Assembly: GCA_029783825.1 (NCBI GenBank)
Contig: JAREIK010003353.1
Span: 1-64,000, forward strand
Reading direction: 5' to 3'
Source of the DNA: Sapria himalayana
Taxonomy: Eukaryota; Streptophyta; Magnoliopsida; Malpighiales; Rafflesiaceae
DNA: 64,000 bases
Made by a program: the position numbers and the translations under genes. The notes beneath the pieces were generated by a model. That model was not told where the DNA came from and ran no database searches. It saw nothing but the letters and a program-made list of their open reading frames with translations. Below are positions 33,693 to 46,000 of the stretch, piece by piece (positions within the stretch are counted from its first letter, which is position 1; each line of letters begins with the position of its first letter).

Positions 33693-35152
33693 AGATATGC
33701 TAGAGTATGCCCTAAAAGGCAATCATTAGATGATTCTTTTGGTACTTTTGGTATCATATCTTTATGTAAATAGGCATCATTTTATCATTATTATATTTAT
33801 TTAGATTTGTGCAAATATTAGATTAATATAATAATGTCCCTAGAGTTATATTTTATATGGAATACTACTCTAAATTTTCAAAGTCAAGTATTAATATTCA
33901 AGGAAAATATTAATACATTAAGACTAGTACGAAGGTTAACTAATACGAAGATATTAAGTTAACAAATGAGTATATGTTAGATAACAAAAATTGAAACTGA
34001 CCTACTTGAGAATGTTGCTTGGATTGTTATATAAGTGTCATACATATTCTCATAGTGATTATTATAATGGATTGTCCTTTGACCTGAAGTCACTATAATT
34101 CCCTACATAAGGAGTTGTATACTTTAGATTCAATAAATGCTACTGTAACAAGGATGGTTACAAAGTTGTTTACTAGGTATATAATAAATTGTGTATAGGA
34201 ATGTGATTTATGTAGATAGAATTTGTCTCTTTTATATAATGGAAATGATATTAGTTGGCCCCTTGATTGAGTAGGACTACTAAAATACATGGCCATGCTC
34301 AAATAAGTCAAAATGAGATTATAACCTAATTGTTTAAGTTACTTTATTCAAAGATTAAGAAACATATAGATTGATGTGAGGATGACATGATTCGTGCCAC
34401 ATATATCAATCTAGATATCATGGAAAAAAGACTAAGTCATATAATAAAATAAGTCACGAAATTAGGATACGTCAAATCTATTATATTTTCATCACTTTGG
34501 TAGCAATGATGTATTGCTAAATGCTGCTCATTGCTTGTTAATTTAAAATAAGATTTTAAAGTCACCTCAGATGTTATGAAAATGTATTTATATTTGAGGT
34601 TCATTTTATCTTAGATAGATAAAATAAATTGGGCCTAATCTTAAGTTTGAAATTAGTTTTAAATCTTAAGCTATTTGAATTAAAGAGTTTGGTCCAATTA
34701 GTAGATGTTTGGACTTTGGACCTTTAAAATGGACCCAAATTTAAAGCTCATGTATCTCTCTTTTATTTAATAACACAACCTTTTAGAAATATGTGTCATT
34801 AATGACACGTCATTTTACTAAATGACACTTACTTTTAATAAATGAAACATCCTTTTTGTAAATAACACATCGTTTTAAAAAGGTGTGTGAAAAAAAAAAC
34901 AAAGGTTTTATATTATGGGAGAGATAAAAAAATAAAGAAATAACAAAGATGAGTTTATGTGGATATCGCTAAAGGCATGGACACTTGAATGTGCTAGGAT
35001 TCAACTGAGCCATTTGGATTCAAAAGTTATTTTTTCTACACTTTAATTAGTAACATCCATGTCCAATGTTTAACTGTATTCACTTGGATCATTGGTTGGT
35101 TCCTAATCCAAACAAATTATGAAATGAAAATTTCTAGAACCCTAACAAGATA
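33693..35152. mobile_element. Solo LTR, Ty1/copia-like, 1450 bp, with 5-bp TSD AGATA
   Basis: The only non-repetitive block of this length in the left GATA array. It begins TGCTAGAGTATGCCCTA at 33698 and ends CCCTAACA at 35147, so the termini are TG...CA with near-inverted ends (TGCTAG/CTAACA). AGATA directly precedes (33693-33697) and follows (35148-35152) it. No internal coding region is present. This is the product expected after recombination between two LTRs. The TGTTAG-type end suggests Ty1/copia; that assignment is inference. The 72-codon minus ORF at 34093-34311 is not convincing. Confidence 0.88.
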
Positions 35153-36084
35153 GACATATAGAAAGATAGATAGTTTAATAGATTGAATATAGATAGAAAG
35201 ATTGAATATAATAGATAGATAGAATAATAGATAGGTAGATAGGGATAAAGTAGATAAGCAGATAGACAATAGACAAATAAATAGATAGTTAGATTATAGA
35301 TTAGATAGAAAGGTAGACAGATCAATATTCATATAGATAAAAAGATAGATAGACAGGTAGATAGGTTGATATTCAGATAGTTAGATAGATAGATAGACAA
35401 ATATACAAAAAGATAAATAAATATATATACAGATAGACAGAGAGATAAATAGATAGATAGACACATAGATAGATAGATAGACACATAGATAGATAGATAG
35501 ATAGCATACATAGATAAATAGATAGTCAAATAGATATATAGACATATAGATAGATAAACAAATAGACAAATAAAAAGAAAGACAAAAAGATAGATAGACA
35601 TATAGACAAATAGATAGATAGATAGTAAAATTGTTATATAGACATATAGATAGATAGACAAATAGACAGACAGACAGACAGATAGATATATAGATAGGTA
35701 GATAAACAAATAGACAAATGATAGAAAGACAGACAATTAGATAGACATATACACAAATAGATATATAGATATATAGACAGATAGATAGATAGACATATAA
35801 ATGAATAGAGTAATAGATAGATAAGCAGATAGACAAATAGATAGGTAGATAGATAGATAGATAGGTAGACAGACAGATAGAAAGATTGATAAATAGACAA
35901 ATATATTGATAGATAGATAGATCGAAGATATATAGATAGATAGATCGATAGGTAATTGATAGATAGATATACAAAAATATAGGTAGTCAGATATATAAAA
36001 ATATAGATAGACAGAAAGATAGACAGGTATATTGATAGATAGGCAGGTAGACAAATAGACATATAAAGAGATAGACAAAAAGAC
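35153..36084. repeat. GATA/GACA-type array, middle part
   Basis: Continuation of the tetranucleotide array, with clear GACA stretches such as AGACAGACAGACAGACAGAT near 35660-35685. It is cut at 36085 by the TSD of the insertion at 36102. The minus-strand translations, up to about 200 codons of Tyr/Leu/Ser/Ile/Cys/Val, follow from the repeat. Confidence 0.96.
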
Positions 36085-36637
36085 AAATTAGTACATAGGT
36101 ACTGTAGCTCGTGAAAAGTTGAAAAAGACAGAACATTTCTAATAAAAAAGGCGCGGCAAAGGAAACGAGAGTGAATGGAATTCTTGACCACTGGAGCGTG
36201 AAAAAAGAAGGAGGATGGTCGATGAACACACGGGAACGATGCGAACAACAGGAGTCGGGACACGGGGAAGACGGGAAGTCAGATGATGAGAACAGAAAAC
36301 GTGGATAATAGAAACACAAGGGGCCGAACAATAAATAAATAAAAAATAAAAGAGAAGATGGGCCGAAAATAGAGGCCAATCAAGTGGCTAGACAAAGCAG
36401 AACAAAGCAAGCCAAAGCTCCAGCTTATTCTAGTTGAAATCTAGTTTATAAAATGAATAAATTCTATATTTGATAAAGATATTTAAGATCCAATATGTTA
36501 GCTTGTAGGTTTAAGGTTTAAGATGGATGTAAGAGGGCAAAGGGTAGATGTAGGTTGTAAAAATGGTATTCCTTCGCCAAAAGAGAGGGTTATTAATAAT
36601 AAAACAAACTTTATAAAAATAAATTAGTACATAGGTA
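36085..36637 (+). mobile_element. 519-bp insertion with LINE 3' tail and 17-bp TSD (truncated LINE or SINE-like)
   Basis: AAATTAGTACATAGGTA flanks the insert at 36085-36101 and 36621-36637. The last ~115 bases of the insert (about 36520-36620) match the 3' tail of the local LINE family, with GGATGTAAGAGGGCAAAGGG, CCAAAAGAGAGGG and AAACAAACTTTATAAAAAT. The first ~370 bases, richer in G and C, do not match any LINE part that I can find in the window. It is either a 5'-truncated LINE with a divergent 3' UTR or a non-autonomous element that borrows the LINE tail. A TAGCTCGTG stretch near the start and GGTCGATGA further in only weakly resemble Pol III A and B boxes. Confidence 0.85.
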
Positions 36638-38974
36638 GATAGGAAGATAGAAAAATAGATAGATAGACAGATATACTGATAGTCAAATAGATAGATTGTT
36701 AGATAGACAGATAGTTAGAGAGATAGACAAATAAAAAGATAAAAAGATCAATAGATAGATAAATAAACAAATAGATAGATAGATACACATATAGATAGAT
36801 AGATATATAGATAGATACATAGATAGATAGACTTATAGACTGATAAACTATTAGACTGATAGATAAAAATATAGTTGAAAAGAAAGATAGATAGATAAAT
36901 AGATAAACATATCGACACTTAAATAGTTAGATAGTTAGACAGATAGATAGATAGATAGACAAATAGATCGATAGAAAGATAGATAGAGAGTTAAAAGGAT
37001 AGATAGATATACAGAAGAAAGATATATTTATAGGATAATAGGAAGATAGACAATAGATATATAGATAAATCAGATAGATAGATAGATAACCATATATACA
37101 TATAAACAAATAGACATATAGAGAGATAGAAAAATAAATAGATACATAGATAGATAAATAGATAGATAGATAAATAAATATACAGATAGATAGATAAATA
37201 TATAGATTGATAGATTGATTGACTTATAGATAGAAAGACTAATAGACAGAAAGATAGTTAGAAAGTTAGATAGAAATAGAATTAATAGATAGATAATTAC
37301 ATAGATAGATGGTTAGATAGTTAGATAGATAAATAGATTGATAAATTGATAGATAAACATATAAATAGATAGATCGATAGATACATAGACATAAAGACAT
37401 TTACCCATATAGATAGATATACATATAGACATATAAATAGAAATATTTATAGATATATAAACACATAAATATATATAGACATATAGATAAATAGATAGAC
37501 ATATATATTGATAGATAGATAAACATATAAAGAAATAGATAGATATACAGATTGATAAAAAGACACAAAGATAGATAGATAAACATATAAACAAATAGAC
37601 ATATATAAAGATAGATTGAAAGACATATAAATAGGGTAGATAAATAGACAGATAGACTAATAGTCTGATAGATTGGTTGACAAATAGACAGACACACAGA
37701 TAGACAGGCAGAAAGAAAGATAGATAGATAGATAAACATATATAGAGATAGAAAGATAGATAGATAGATAGACAGATATACAAATAGACCGATAGATTGA
37801 AAATTATAGATAGATAGATAGATAGACAAAATATACATATAGACTGATAGATAGATATATAGATAGATAGACAGATAGATAGTAGATAGTTAGACAGATA
37901 ATTAGATAGGTAGATTAATATATTCGCAGATCGATAGATAAACATATAAACATATAGATAGAGAGATAGAGAGATTGATAGATAGAAACATAGATATATA
38001 GATAGATAGACAAATAGATAGATAGACATAATGATATATTAACAAAAAGATATGTAGATAGATAGAGAGATATAGGTAGACAGATAGATAGATAATCATA
38101 CAAATATATAAATAGATTAATTCCTACATAAATAGATAGACAAAGAGATAAATAAAGAGATAGATAGATATAGTGATAGACAATTAGATATAAAGCAATT
38201 TGATAGATAGATAGATATATAGACAGAAGACATCCAAAAATTTAGATAGATAAAGAGAGAAAGATATACATATAGAGAGATATAAAAATAGATATATAGA
38301 TAGATAGCTAAATAGAAAATTAGATAGATAGCTAGATAGAAATATAGTAAGATATAAAGATACAAATATACAAATATATTGATAGATAAATAGAAAGATA
38401 GAATGATTGATTGTTAGATAGTCTGAAAATTAGATAGACATATATATAAAAGTTAGAAAAACAAATTGTTAGACCACAAAGATAGATAGACATATACAAT
38501 GGTTATTAGATACACAAATAGACATATTGACATATAAAGAGATATATAGACTAGAAATATAGGCTAATAAATATATAGTCTTATAGATAGATAGAGATAT
38601 ATATAGATTTTAGATAGATAAATTGATAAAAGATATAAGATAGATAGACTTAATATATAGATAGAAAAATAGATGGATAGATAAATAGATAGATAGGTTG
38701 ATAAATAAATGATAGATAGATAGAGAAATATATAAATAGAAAGATAGATATGATATATATAGATAGATAGAAATATAGAAATATAGACATATAACAAATA
38801 GAGAGAGAAGATTGATAGTCATGTAAGAAAAATATAGATAGATAAATAGATAGAGACCCTATAGACACAAAGACACATAAACACAAAGACATATATACAT
38901 ATAGGCAGATCGACAGACAGATAGATAGATAGCTAGATAGATAAAAGACTACAATACTTTCTAAATAGACAAAG

Positions 38975-39180
38975 AGACTGATAGTTAGATAGAAAGATAA
39001 ACAGATAGACATATAGTCATATATATAAATTCTCAGATAGACATATAGATAGACAGACAGACAGACAGATAGATAGATAAAATAATACAATAATTTATAA
39101 ATAGAGAAAGAGACTGATAGTTAGATAGAGAGATAAACAGATAGACATATAGTCAGAATATAAATTCTCAGATAGACATA
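38975..39180. repeat. 136-bp tandem duplication within the GATA array
   Basis: AGACTGATAGTTAGATAG, a GATAAACAGATAGACATATA segment and ATAAATTCTCAGATAGACAT occur in the same order at 38975-39045 and 39111-39180. The non-GATA word ATTCTCAG makes the duplication certain and shows expansion by large units as well as by single tetramers. Confidence 0.85.
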
Positions 39181-40982
39181 AGGTAGATAGATAGATAGAT
39201 AAATAGTCATATAAATAAATAAACAGATAGATAGATAGACATATAGAAATAGATATATAGACAAATCGACATATAGATATAGACATATAGAAAGAAAGAA
39301 AGAAAGATAAATAGGTATATTGATACGCAAATAGAGAGATAGGTAAATATAGTAAAAGATAGATAGATAGGTAGAAAGATAGATAGATAGTTGACATATA
39401 CACAAATATATAGATTGACAAATTTATAGATACATAGACACATAGTTAGATAGATAAATAGCCTTATAGAAAGACATACATAAATAGATAGATAGAGAGA
39501 TAGATCGATAGATAGATAGAGATAGAATGTTTTAAAAAAAATAGATAAAAAGAAAAATAAATAAACATATAAAAAGATATATAGATATATAATAGAAATA
39601 TAGGCATATAAAGAGATAGACAAATAGATAGCTAGACTAATAGATAAATAGTCTTATAGATAAATAGAAAGATATATAAATTGATAGAGAGATAAATAGA
39701 CAAATATAATAGATGGGGAGATATATATAAAGATAGATAAATAGATATATGGATAAATAGATAGATATACAAACATATAGATAGATATATAGATAAATAG
39801 ATAGTCATATAGATAGATAGACCGATAGATAGAAAGATTTTAGACAAATAGATAGATAGATAGATAAATACAAAATGGATATATAGATAGATCTATAGAT
39901 AGATTGATAGGTAGATAGATAGACATATCGATAAATAGATATATATATATATATATATATAATAAATAGTTTCACAATTAGATTCATAGATTGAAAAACA
40001 TATAGACAGATATATATATATTGTTAGATATATAAATAGACAGACAAAAAGATAGATTTAAAACATAGATAGACATATAAAAATATAGATAGATAGATAG
40101 ATAAACATATTGATTGATAGATAGCTAGACAGGATAGACCAATAGGTAGGTAGGTAGATAGATAGAGAGAGAGATATATACATATTGACATATAGGTAGT
40201 TAAGTAAAAAATTAGAAAGAAAAACATTAGATAGAAAGATAGACAGATATATAAATCATTTACATAGACAACTAAATAGATTGTTAGATATGAAGAAAGA
40301 AAGATAGATATATACACAGATAGATATTTATAAAGATATTTAGAAAACTAGATATAAAGATTATAGATAAAAAAATAGAATTACAGATATATGACTTATA
40401 GCCTAATAGACTCAAAGAATGATAGATAGAAAAATAATAAGATTATTAGATATATAGAGAGATATACAAATAGACACTTAGATAGTTATACAAATAGATA
40501 GTTAGACACAGTTAGATAAAAAATTTATAAATTGGTAGATAGATTGATAGAAAAATAAACATATACATATATACATATATAGATGGATAGACATATAAAT
40601 AGATAGATATTTAGACAAATAGATAGAAAGATTATAGATAAACAAAAGGACTTATAGATAGATAGATTGATGGACAAATAGACTAATAAAATGAAAGATG
40701 GTAGATAGTTAGATAGATAGAAATAAAGATATATAAACAATTACATAGTTAAAAAAATAGATAGTTAGACACATATAAAGATAACAGATTGATAAATTTT
40801 CAGATAGATAAATTAGACAAATATACATATACATATAAAACACATATAGATAGATATAAATAATGACAAATAGATAGACCACTTAAGAAAGATAGTTAGA
40901 TCTTAAGATATTCAGATAGATAGATAAACACATATACATTAGATAGATAGATAGACATAAATATATATATATATATTATATA

Positions 40983-41019
<37 letters not shown>

Positions 41020-41110
41020 ATATATAGAGATAGATAGATAGATAGATAGACAGATAGATAAATAGATAGAGAGACTAAAAATTGATTGACATATAGATAG
41101 ATAGATAGAT

Positions 41111-41168
<58 letters not shown>

Positions 41169-41576
41169 ATATAGAGATTGATTGATTAATTGAATGATAC
41201 ATAGATAGATAAATAGACATATATACACATAGAATGATAGACAAATATATAGATTTATAGATAGATAGAAATATATACAAATAGACAAATATATAAATAG
41301 ATAGAAACATATTTATATAGTTAGACAGATATGCAAATAGATAGTTTATAGTTAGATAAATTGAAAAAAAGATAGATAGATAGAAAAATAGATACACATA
41401 ATTACATATTAATAGATTGATAAATACATAGAAATTGATAGATAGACAGATAAATAGATAGTCAAATAGACAAATAGATTGATAGAAAAATAGACAAATA
41501 GTGAGATATATAATAAAAGATATATAGATAGACACAAATATATTTTGATAGATAAATAGATAAGAGATAGATAGAT

Positions 41577-41617
<41 letters not shown>

Positions 41618-41761
41618 ATGATAGAAGATAGACTAAAAGACTAATAGGTTGAAAGATGGATAGACAAAAATATAATGAGAAAGTTAGATAGATAGATAGA
41701 TAGTTAAATAGTTAGTAAATTAGACAGTTAGACAAATAGATAAATAAACAAATTGATAGAT

Positions 41762-41806
<45 letters not shown>

Positions 41807-42061
41807 GTCAAATATACATATACACATATTGATAGATTAACAAATAGATAGATAAACAGATAGACACATTGAAAGATAGATAGATAGATAAAGAAATAGA
41901 CATATAGATAAATAGACAAATATACATATACATAGATTGACAGATAGATAGTTAATTAGGTAGATAGATAAATAGAAAAATAGTTATATAGATTGATATT
42001 TTGATAGACTGATAGAGTAATATATTTGATTGACATATAGATAGATAGATATAAATATAAA

Positions 42062-42207
42062 TATAATATAAATATATAAATATATAAATATATAAATATA
42101 TAAATATATAAATATATAAATATATAAATATATAAATATATAAATATATAAATATATAAATATATAAATATATAAATATATAAATATATAAATATATAAA
42201 TATATAA

Positions 42208-42249
<42 letters not shown>
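42062..42249. repeat. TATAAATA octamer tandem array ending in (TA)n
   Basis: About 19 near-perfect copies of an 8-bp unit, then about 18 TA steps. It is far more homogeneous than the surrounding GATA array, so it is a recent expansion. The (TA)n part can extrude as a cruciform and is a typical fragile or assembly-breaking site. Confidence 0.92.
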
Positions 42250-42253
<4 letters not shown>

Positions 42254-43556
42254 GTATAGATAGATTAATTTAATGATAAATAGATTGATAGATAAGCAAA
42301 TAGACTTATAGATTCACTTACAAATAGACAAATATATAGAATGATAGACATAAACAGTTAGACAGATAAATAAATAGATATTTAGATAGATAGATAAATA
42401 GATAATCAAAAAGATAGTTAGAAAGATTTTTAGATAGATAGATAGATATATAGATAGACATATACATAGATAGATAGATAGAAAAATACATAGATAGACA
42501 AATAGAATAATAGATCGATAAACAAATAGACCATTAGATTAATAGATGATTAACAAGTGGAAAGATAGAAAGATAGGTATAAAGATAGATATATAGATAG
42601 ACATATAGAAAAATAGATAGATAAATAGATATAATAGCTATAAGATAAATTGATAGAAAATAGACAGACAGATAGATATATAGACATATAGATAGATAGA
42701 TATATAGGAAGATAAGTTTATAGATAAAGAGAAAATTGACTAGTCACAGAAAAAAATAGATAGAAAATAGATAGATAAATAGATTGGTTGATAGATAGAT
42801 ACACAGATAGATAGATAGACAGACAAATAAATAGAAAAACTAATAGACTGATAGACTGATATAAAGTTATATAGTTATATAGATAGACAATTAGACATTT
42901 AGATTATTAGGCAGATAAGCAAATAGATAGATAGATAGATAGATATATAGCTTTTTATTTATTGACTGATTCATAAATATATATATATAAATAGATAGAT
43001 AGATAAACAAATATACAAATTGATAGAAAGATAGATTGATAAATAGACAAATAGATTACTAGAAATATAGATAGATAGACAAAATGATAGATCAATAGAA
43101 AGATAGACAAATAGATAGATAAATAGAAAGATATATAGATATATATACAAATAGTAAGATAAATAGATAGACAAATTGATAGATAAAGAGATAAATAGAT
43201 ACATAGATATATAGATACAGAGATAAAGTGATATATAGACTGATAGACAGAAAGATAGATAGATAGAAAAATAGATAGACAAATAGATAAATAGCAATAT
43301 TGATAGATAAAGAAATAGATAGATATATATAGAGAGAGGCATATAGATAGATAGATAGATAGATATAAAAATAGTTAAATAGATAGATCGAGATATAAAG
43401 ACATATTGATAGAAAGATAGATAAATAATTTGCTAGATAGACAAATACACAGATAGACATATATATAAATACATATATAGAAAGATAGAAAGATATATAG
43501 ATATATAGATATATAGAAAGATATATAGATATATAAATAGAAGATATATAGATATA

Positions 43557-43873
43557 TTCTTCTTATTCTTCTTATCCTTCTTATTCTTCCTATTGTGCAT
43601 AAATATAAATGGTAATGTATACATAGATATATAAATAGTAGATATATGTGCATAGATATATATGCATAGAATAACGTTATTTGGCTTAGATATATGTGCA
43701 TAGATATATGTGCATAGATATATGTGCATAGAATAAGAAGAATCTATATATCTACTATTCTTCCTATTTATTTATCTATATATGTGCATATATATATGCA
43801 TAGATATATAGATATATATATCTATATATCTTAAATACCATTTAATTGGTTTCTTATATCTATATATCTATAT
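43557..43873. repeat. Boundary zone between GATA and nonamer arrays
   Basis: Short nonamer stretch (43557-43597), then A/T-rich sequence with three tandem 14-bp units ATATATGTGCATAG (43690-43731), a unit pair of TATATGCATAGATATA type near 43650 and 43790, and an inverted AGATATATATATCT near 43806. A few bases of nonamer in the reverse orientation (AGAATAAGAAGAA) occur at 43730-43742. No gene is seen. Confidence 0.8.
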
Positions 43874-44742
43874 ATTCTTCATATTCTTCTTATTCTTCCT
43901 ATTCTTCTAATTCTTCCTATTCTTCATATTCTTCATATTCTTCATATTCCTTCTTATTCTTCTTATTCTTCTTATTCTTCTTATTCTTCTTATTCTTCCT
44001 ATTCTTCTTATTCTTCCTATTCTTTTTATTCTTCCCATTCTTCTTATTCTTCCAATTCTTCTTATTCTTCCTATTCTTCTTATTCTTCCTATTCTTCTTA
44101 TTCTTCTTATTCTTATTATTCGTTTTGTTATTATTATTATTCTTCTTGTTCTTATTATTCTTATTATTCTTTTCTTTTTATTATTCTTAATCTTCTTAGT
44201 CTTCTTATTCTACTTTTTTAACCCTAATTTTCGAATTTCCAATTCGAATAAAAAAATCAAAATTTTGCTTAGCTAGTCTTCTTATTCTACTTATTCTGAT
44301 TATGCTACTTATTCTTTTTATTCTTCTTATTCCTCTTATTCTTCTATTCTTTTAATCCTCTTATTCTTCATATTCTTCTTATTATTCTTATTCAATTTAT
44401 TCTTTTTATTCTTTTAATTTTTCTTATTTTTGTTATTATTCTTATTCTTTTTATTACTCTTATTCTTTTTATTCTACTTATTCATCTTATTTTTCTTATT
44501 TTTTTTTCTAATTATTATTATTCTTTTTCTTATTCTTCTTATTCTACTTATTCTTCTTATTTTACTTATTCTTCTTATTCTACTTATTCTTCTTATTCTT
44601 CTTATACTTCTAATTCTTCTTATTCTACTTATACTTCTTATTCTTCTTACTCTAATAATTCTTCTTATTCTTTTTATTCTTCTTAATATTTTTATTCATT
44701 TTATTTTTTTTATTCCTCTTATTCATTTTATTCTTCTTATTC
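43874..44742. repeat. Array V: TTCTTCTTA-type nonamer array with a homogeneous core
   Basis: The region 43900-44120 is nearly regular ATTCTTCTT and ATTCTTCCT, the cleanest nonamer stretch in the window. 44520-44660 shows an 18-bp super-unit alternating ATTCTTCTT and ATTCTACTT. It ends at the poly(T) that starts the LINE-6 3' end. A 55-bp island interrupts it at 44221-44275. Confidence 0.96.
44221..44275. other. Short non-repetitive island inside array V
   Basis: Fifty-five bases beginning ACCCTAATTTTCGAATTTCC with an inner near-palindrome (TTCGAA / ATTCGAAT). It matches nothing else in the window. A single ACCCTAA does not make it telomeric. Confidence 0.6.
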
Positions 44743-44759
44743 TTTTTTTTTTTGAATTG

Positions 44760-46000
44760 TTGTTTTATTTATAGTTGTGCCCTCTCTTTTGGCAAATAAA
44801 TATCATTTTTAAATCCACTATTCATGCATCACATATAGTAGAATGTATACAAATTTCTAAGCAAATGAATTCATGTAAATTTTCCTCATTCCTATATTTT
44901 CCTTATCTTTTATAAAAATTTGGTTTCACAATTATTTCATTACTATTTCCTCTTTGATCTTTTGTATGATCTTCCTAATTTACTAGTGATTTATTTTCTC
45001 TATATTAGATAGGCCATAATACAAAATAGTATTTTCTCATTTGCCTTTTCTTCTTCTAGTGCTTTTTGGACTTTCTTCTTCTTCTTCTTCCTTTTCCCAT
45101 TTCAATTGTTAGCTTTTGATATGTAAACCCTTTTCAGCTCATTCTTTATTTACTTCATGGTGGCTCTTCTAACCTACAAAACTATTAGCCCATTTTTCTT
45201 AGCATCCCTATAATCATTTTACATAGTTTCCTCTCTCACCCATTACATCCTTATAATAGAAAATATCTTGCCCTATCTATAAAAGTTACAGAGCCTGCCT
45301 TATTTCTCAATATTACGTATAAACAATAAGCAAACATTTATATTTATCCTTGCTGAGTTGGGCTTCCATTCCTGCCCCTCTTCAGCTACTTTTTCCTAGC
45401 TTTAATACATAAACTTCAATGTATCGTTATGCCTTTCCTGTACTCTTCTATTGCTTTTGCTTGTTTTAACTGAAAAAATTAGAAACAAAGACAAACACTT
45501 TCCCTCCACAACCCAATAAGTGTTCTCTCCTTTCTTTCCCATATCTTGCTCAATCTGTTATAGGGTCTCCTTATTTTTCTTAATTACAAAATAAATATCT
45601 TTGATGACATTGATTTTACTACTCCTATCCAATTGCTTTTTTTCCTGATTTAATGATATGAAAAACAAGACAAGCAAGCAGACATCCCCCCTTCACCACC
45701 CAATAAATCCTTTACTATATTCTCCTTTCTCTCCCATTACATCCATGGATTTTACATAATAGAAAGATAGATAAAATTACAAAACCTGTATTATTGAATA
45801 CCACGGATATGTAATCTTGATGTGATGAGCTTCTAGCCCTTTGAATCTGCTCCTTTTAATATACTTTTTTTGCCTTAAAAATACAAACATGCACACACCT
45901 TTCCCCTATATTTACACTCTTCTGTTTGGGACCTACTCTTTAATTATAACTGATACTTTTGGTTCCTAGCTGTTTAAGTTGCCCTTCCTAATTCTAGGGT
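44760..46000 (-). other. LINE-6 3' UTR with internal duplications
   Basis: Non-coding. Two segments recur in diverged form: CCCATTACATCC with ATAATAGAAA following, at about 45238-45270 and 45733-45765, and a CAACCCAATAAGT / CCACCCAATAAAT pair at about 45508 and 45697. The UTR therefore grew by internal duplication and is longer than that of LINE-4. No ORF of interest. Confidence 0.7.

Larger units (their letters stand above)
36638..43556. repeat. GATA/GACA-type array, right part (6.9 kb)
   Basis: Long degenerate tetranucleotide array with GATA, GACA and AGATAAAT variants. It holds several (TA)n runs (39939-39961, 40959-41016, 41114-41156, 41578-41611, 41765-41801, 42214-42249), a TATAAATA octamer tract and a 136-bp internal duplication, listed separately. 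There is no coding sense apart from repeat artefacts. It ends against a 40-bp nonamer stretch at 43557. Confidence 0.96.

Noticed and set aside
34093..34311. 72-codon minus ORF in the solo LTR
   Set aside because: LTRs of this type do not encode a protein here, and the peptide has no recognisable feature.
35329..38103. Many overlapping minus-strand ORFs with Tyr-Leu-Ser-Ile repeats
   Set aside because: They are translations of (TATC)n. The 4-bp unit gives the same peptide in three frames.
32475..43556. CRISPR-like array
   Set aside because: Units are contiguous short tandem repeats without spacers, in plant-type DNA.
44219..44228. ACCCTAA as a sign of interstitial telomere repeat
   Set aside because: Only one copy is present, without a second unit.
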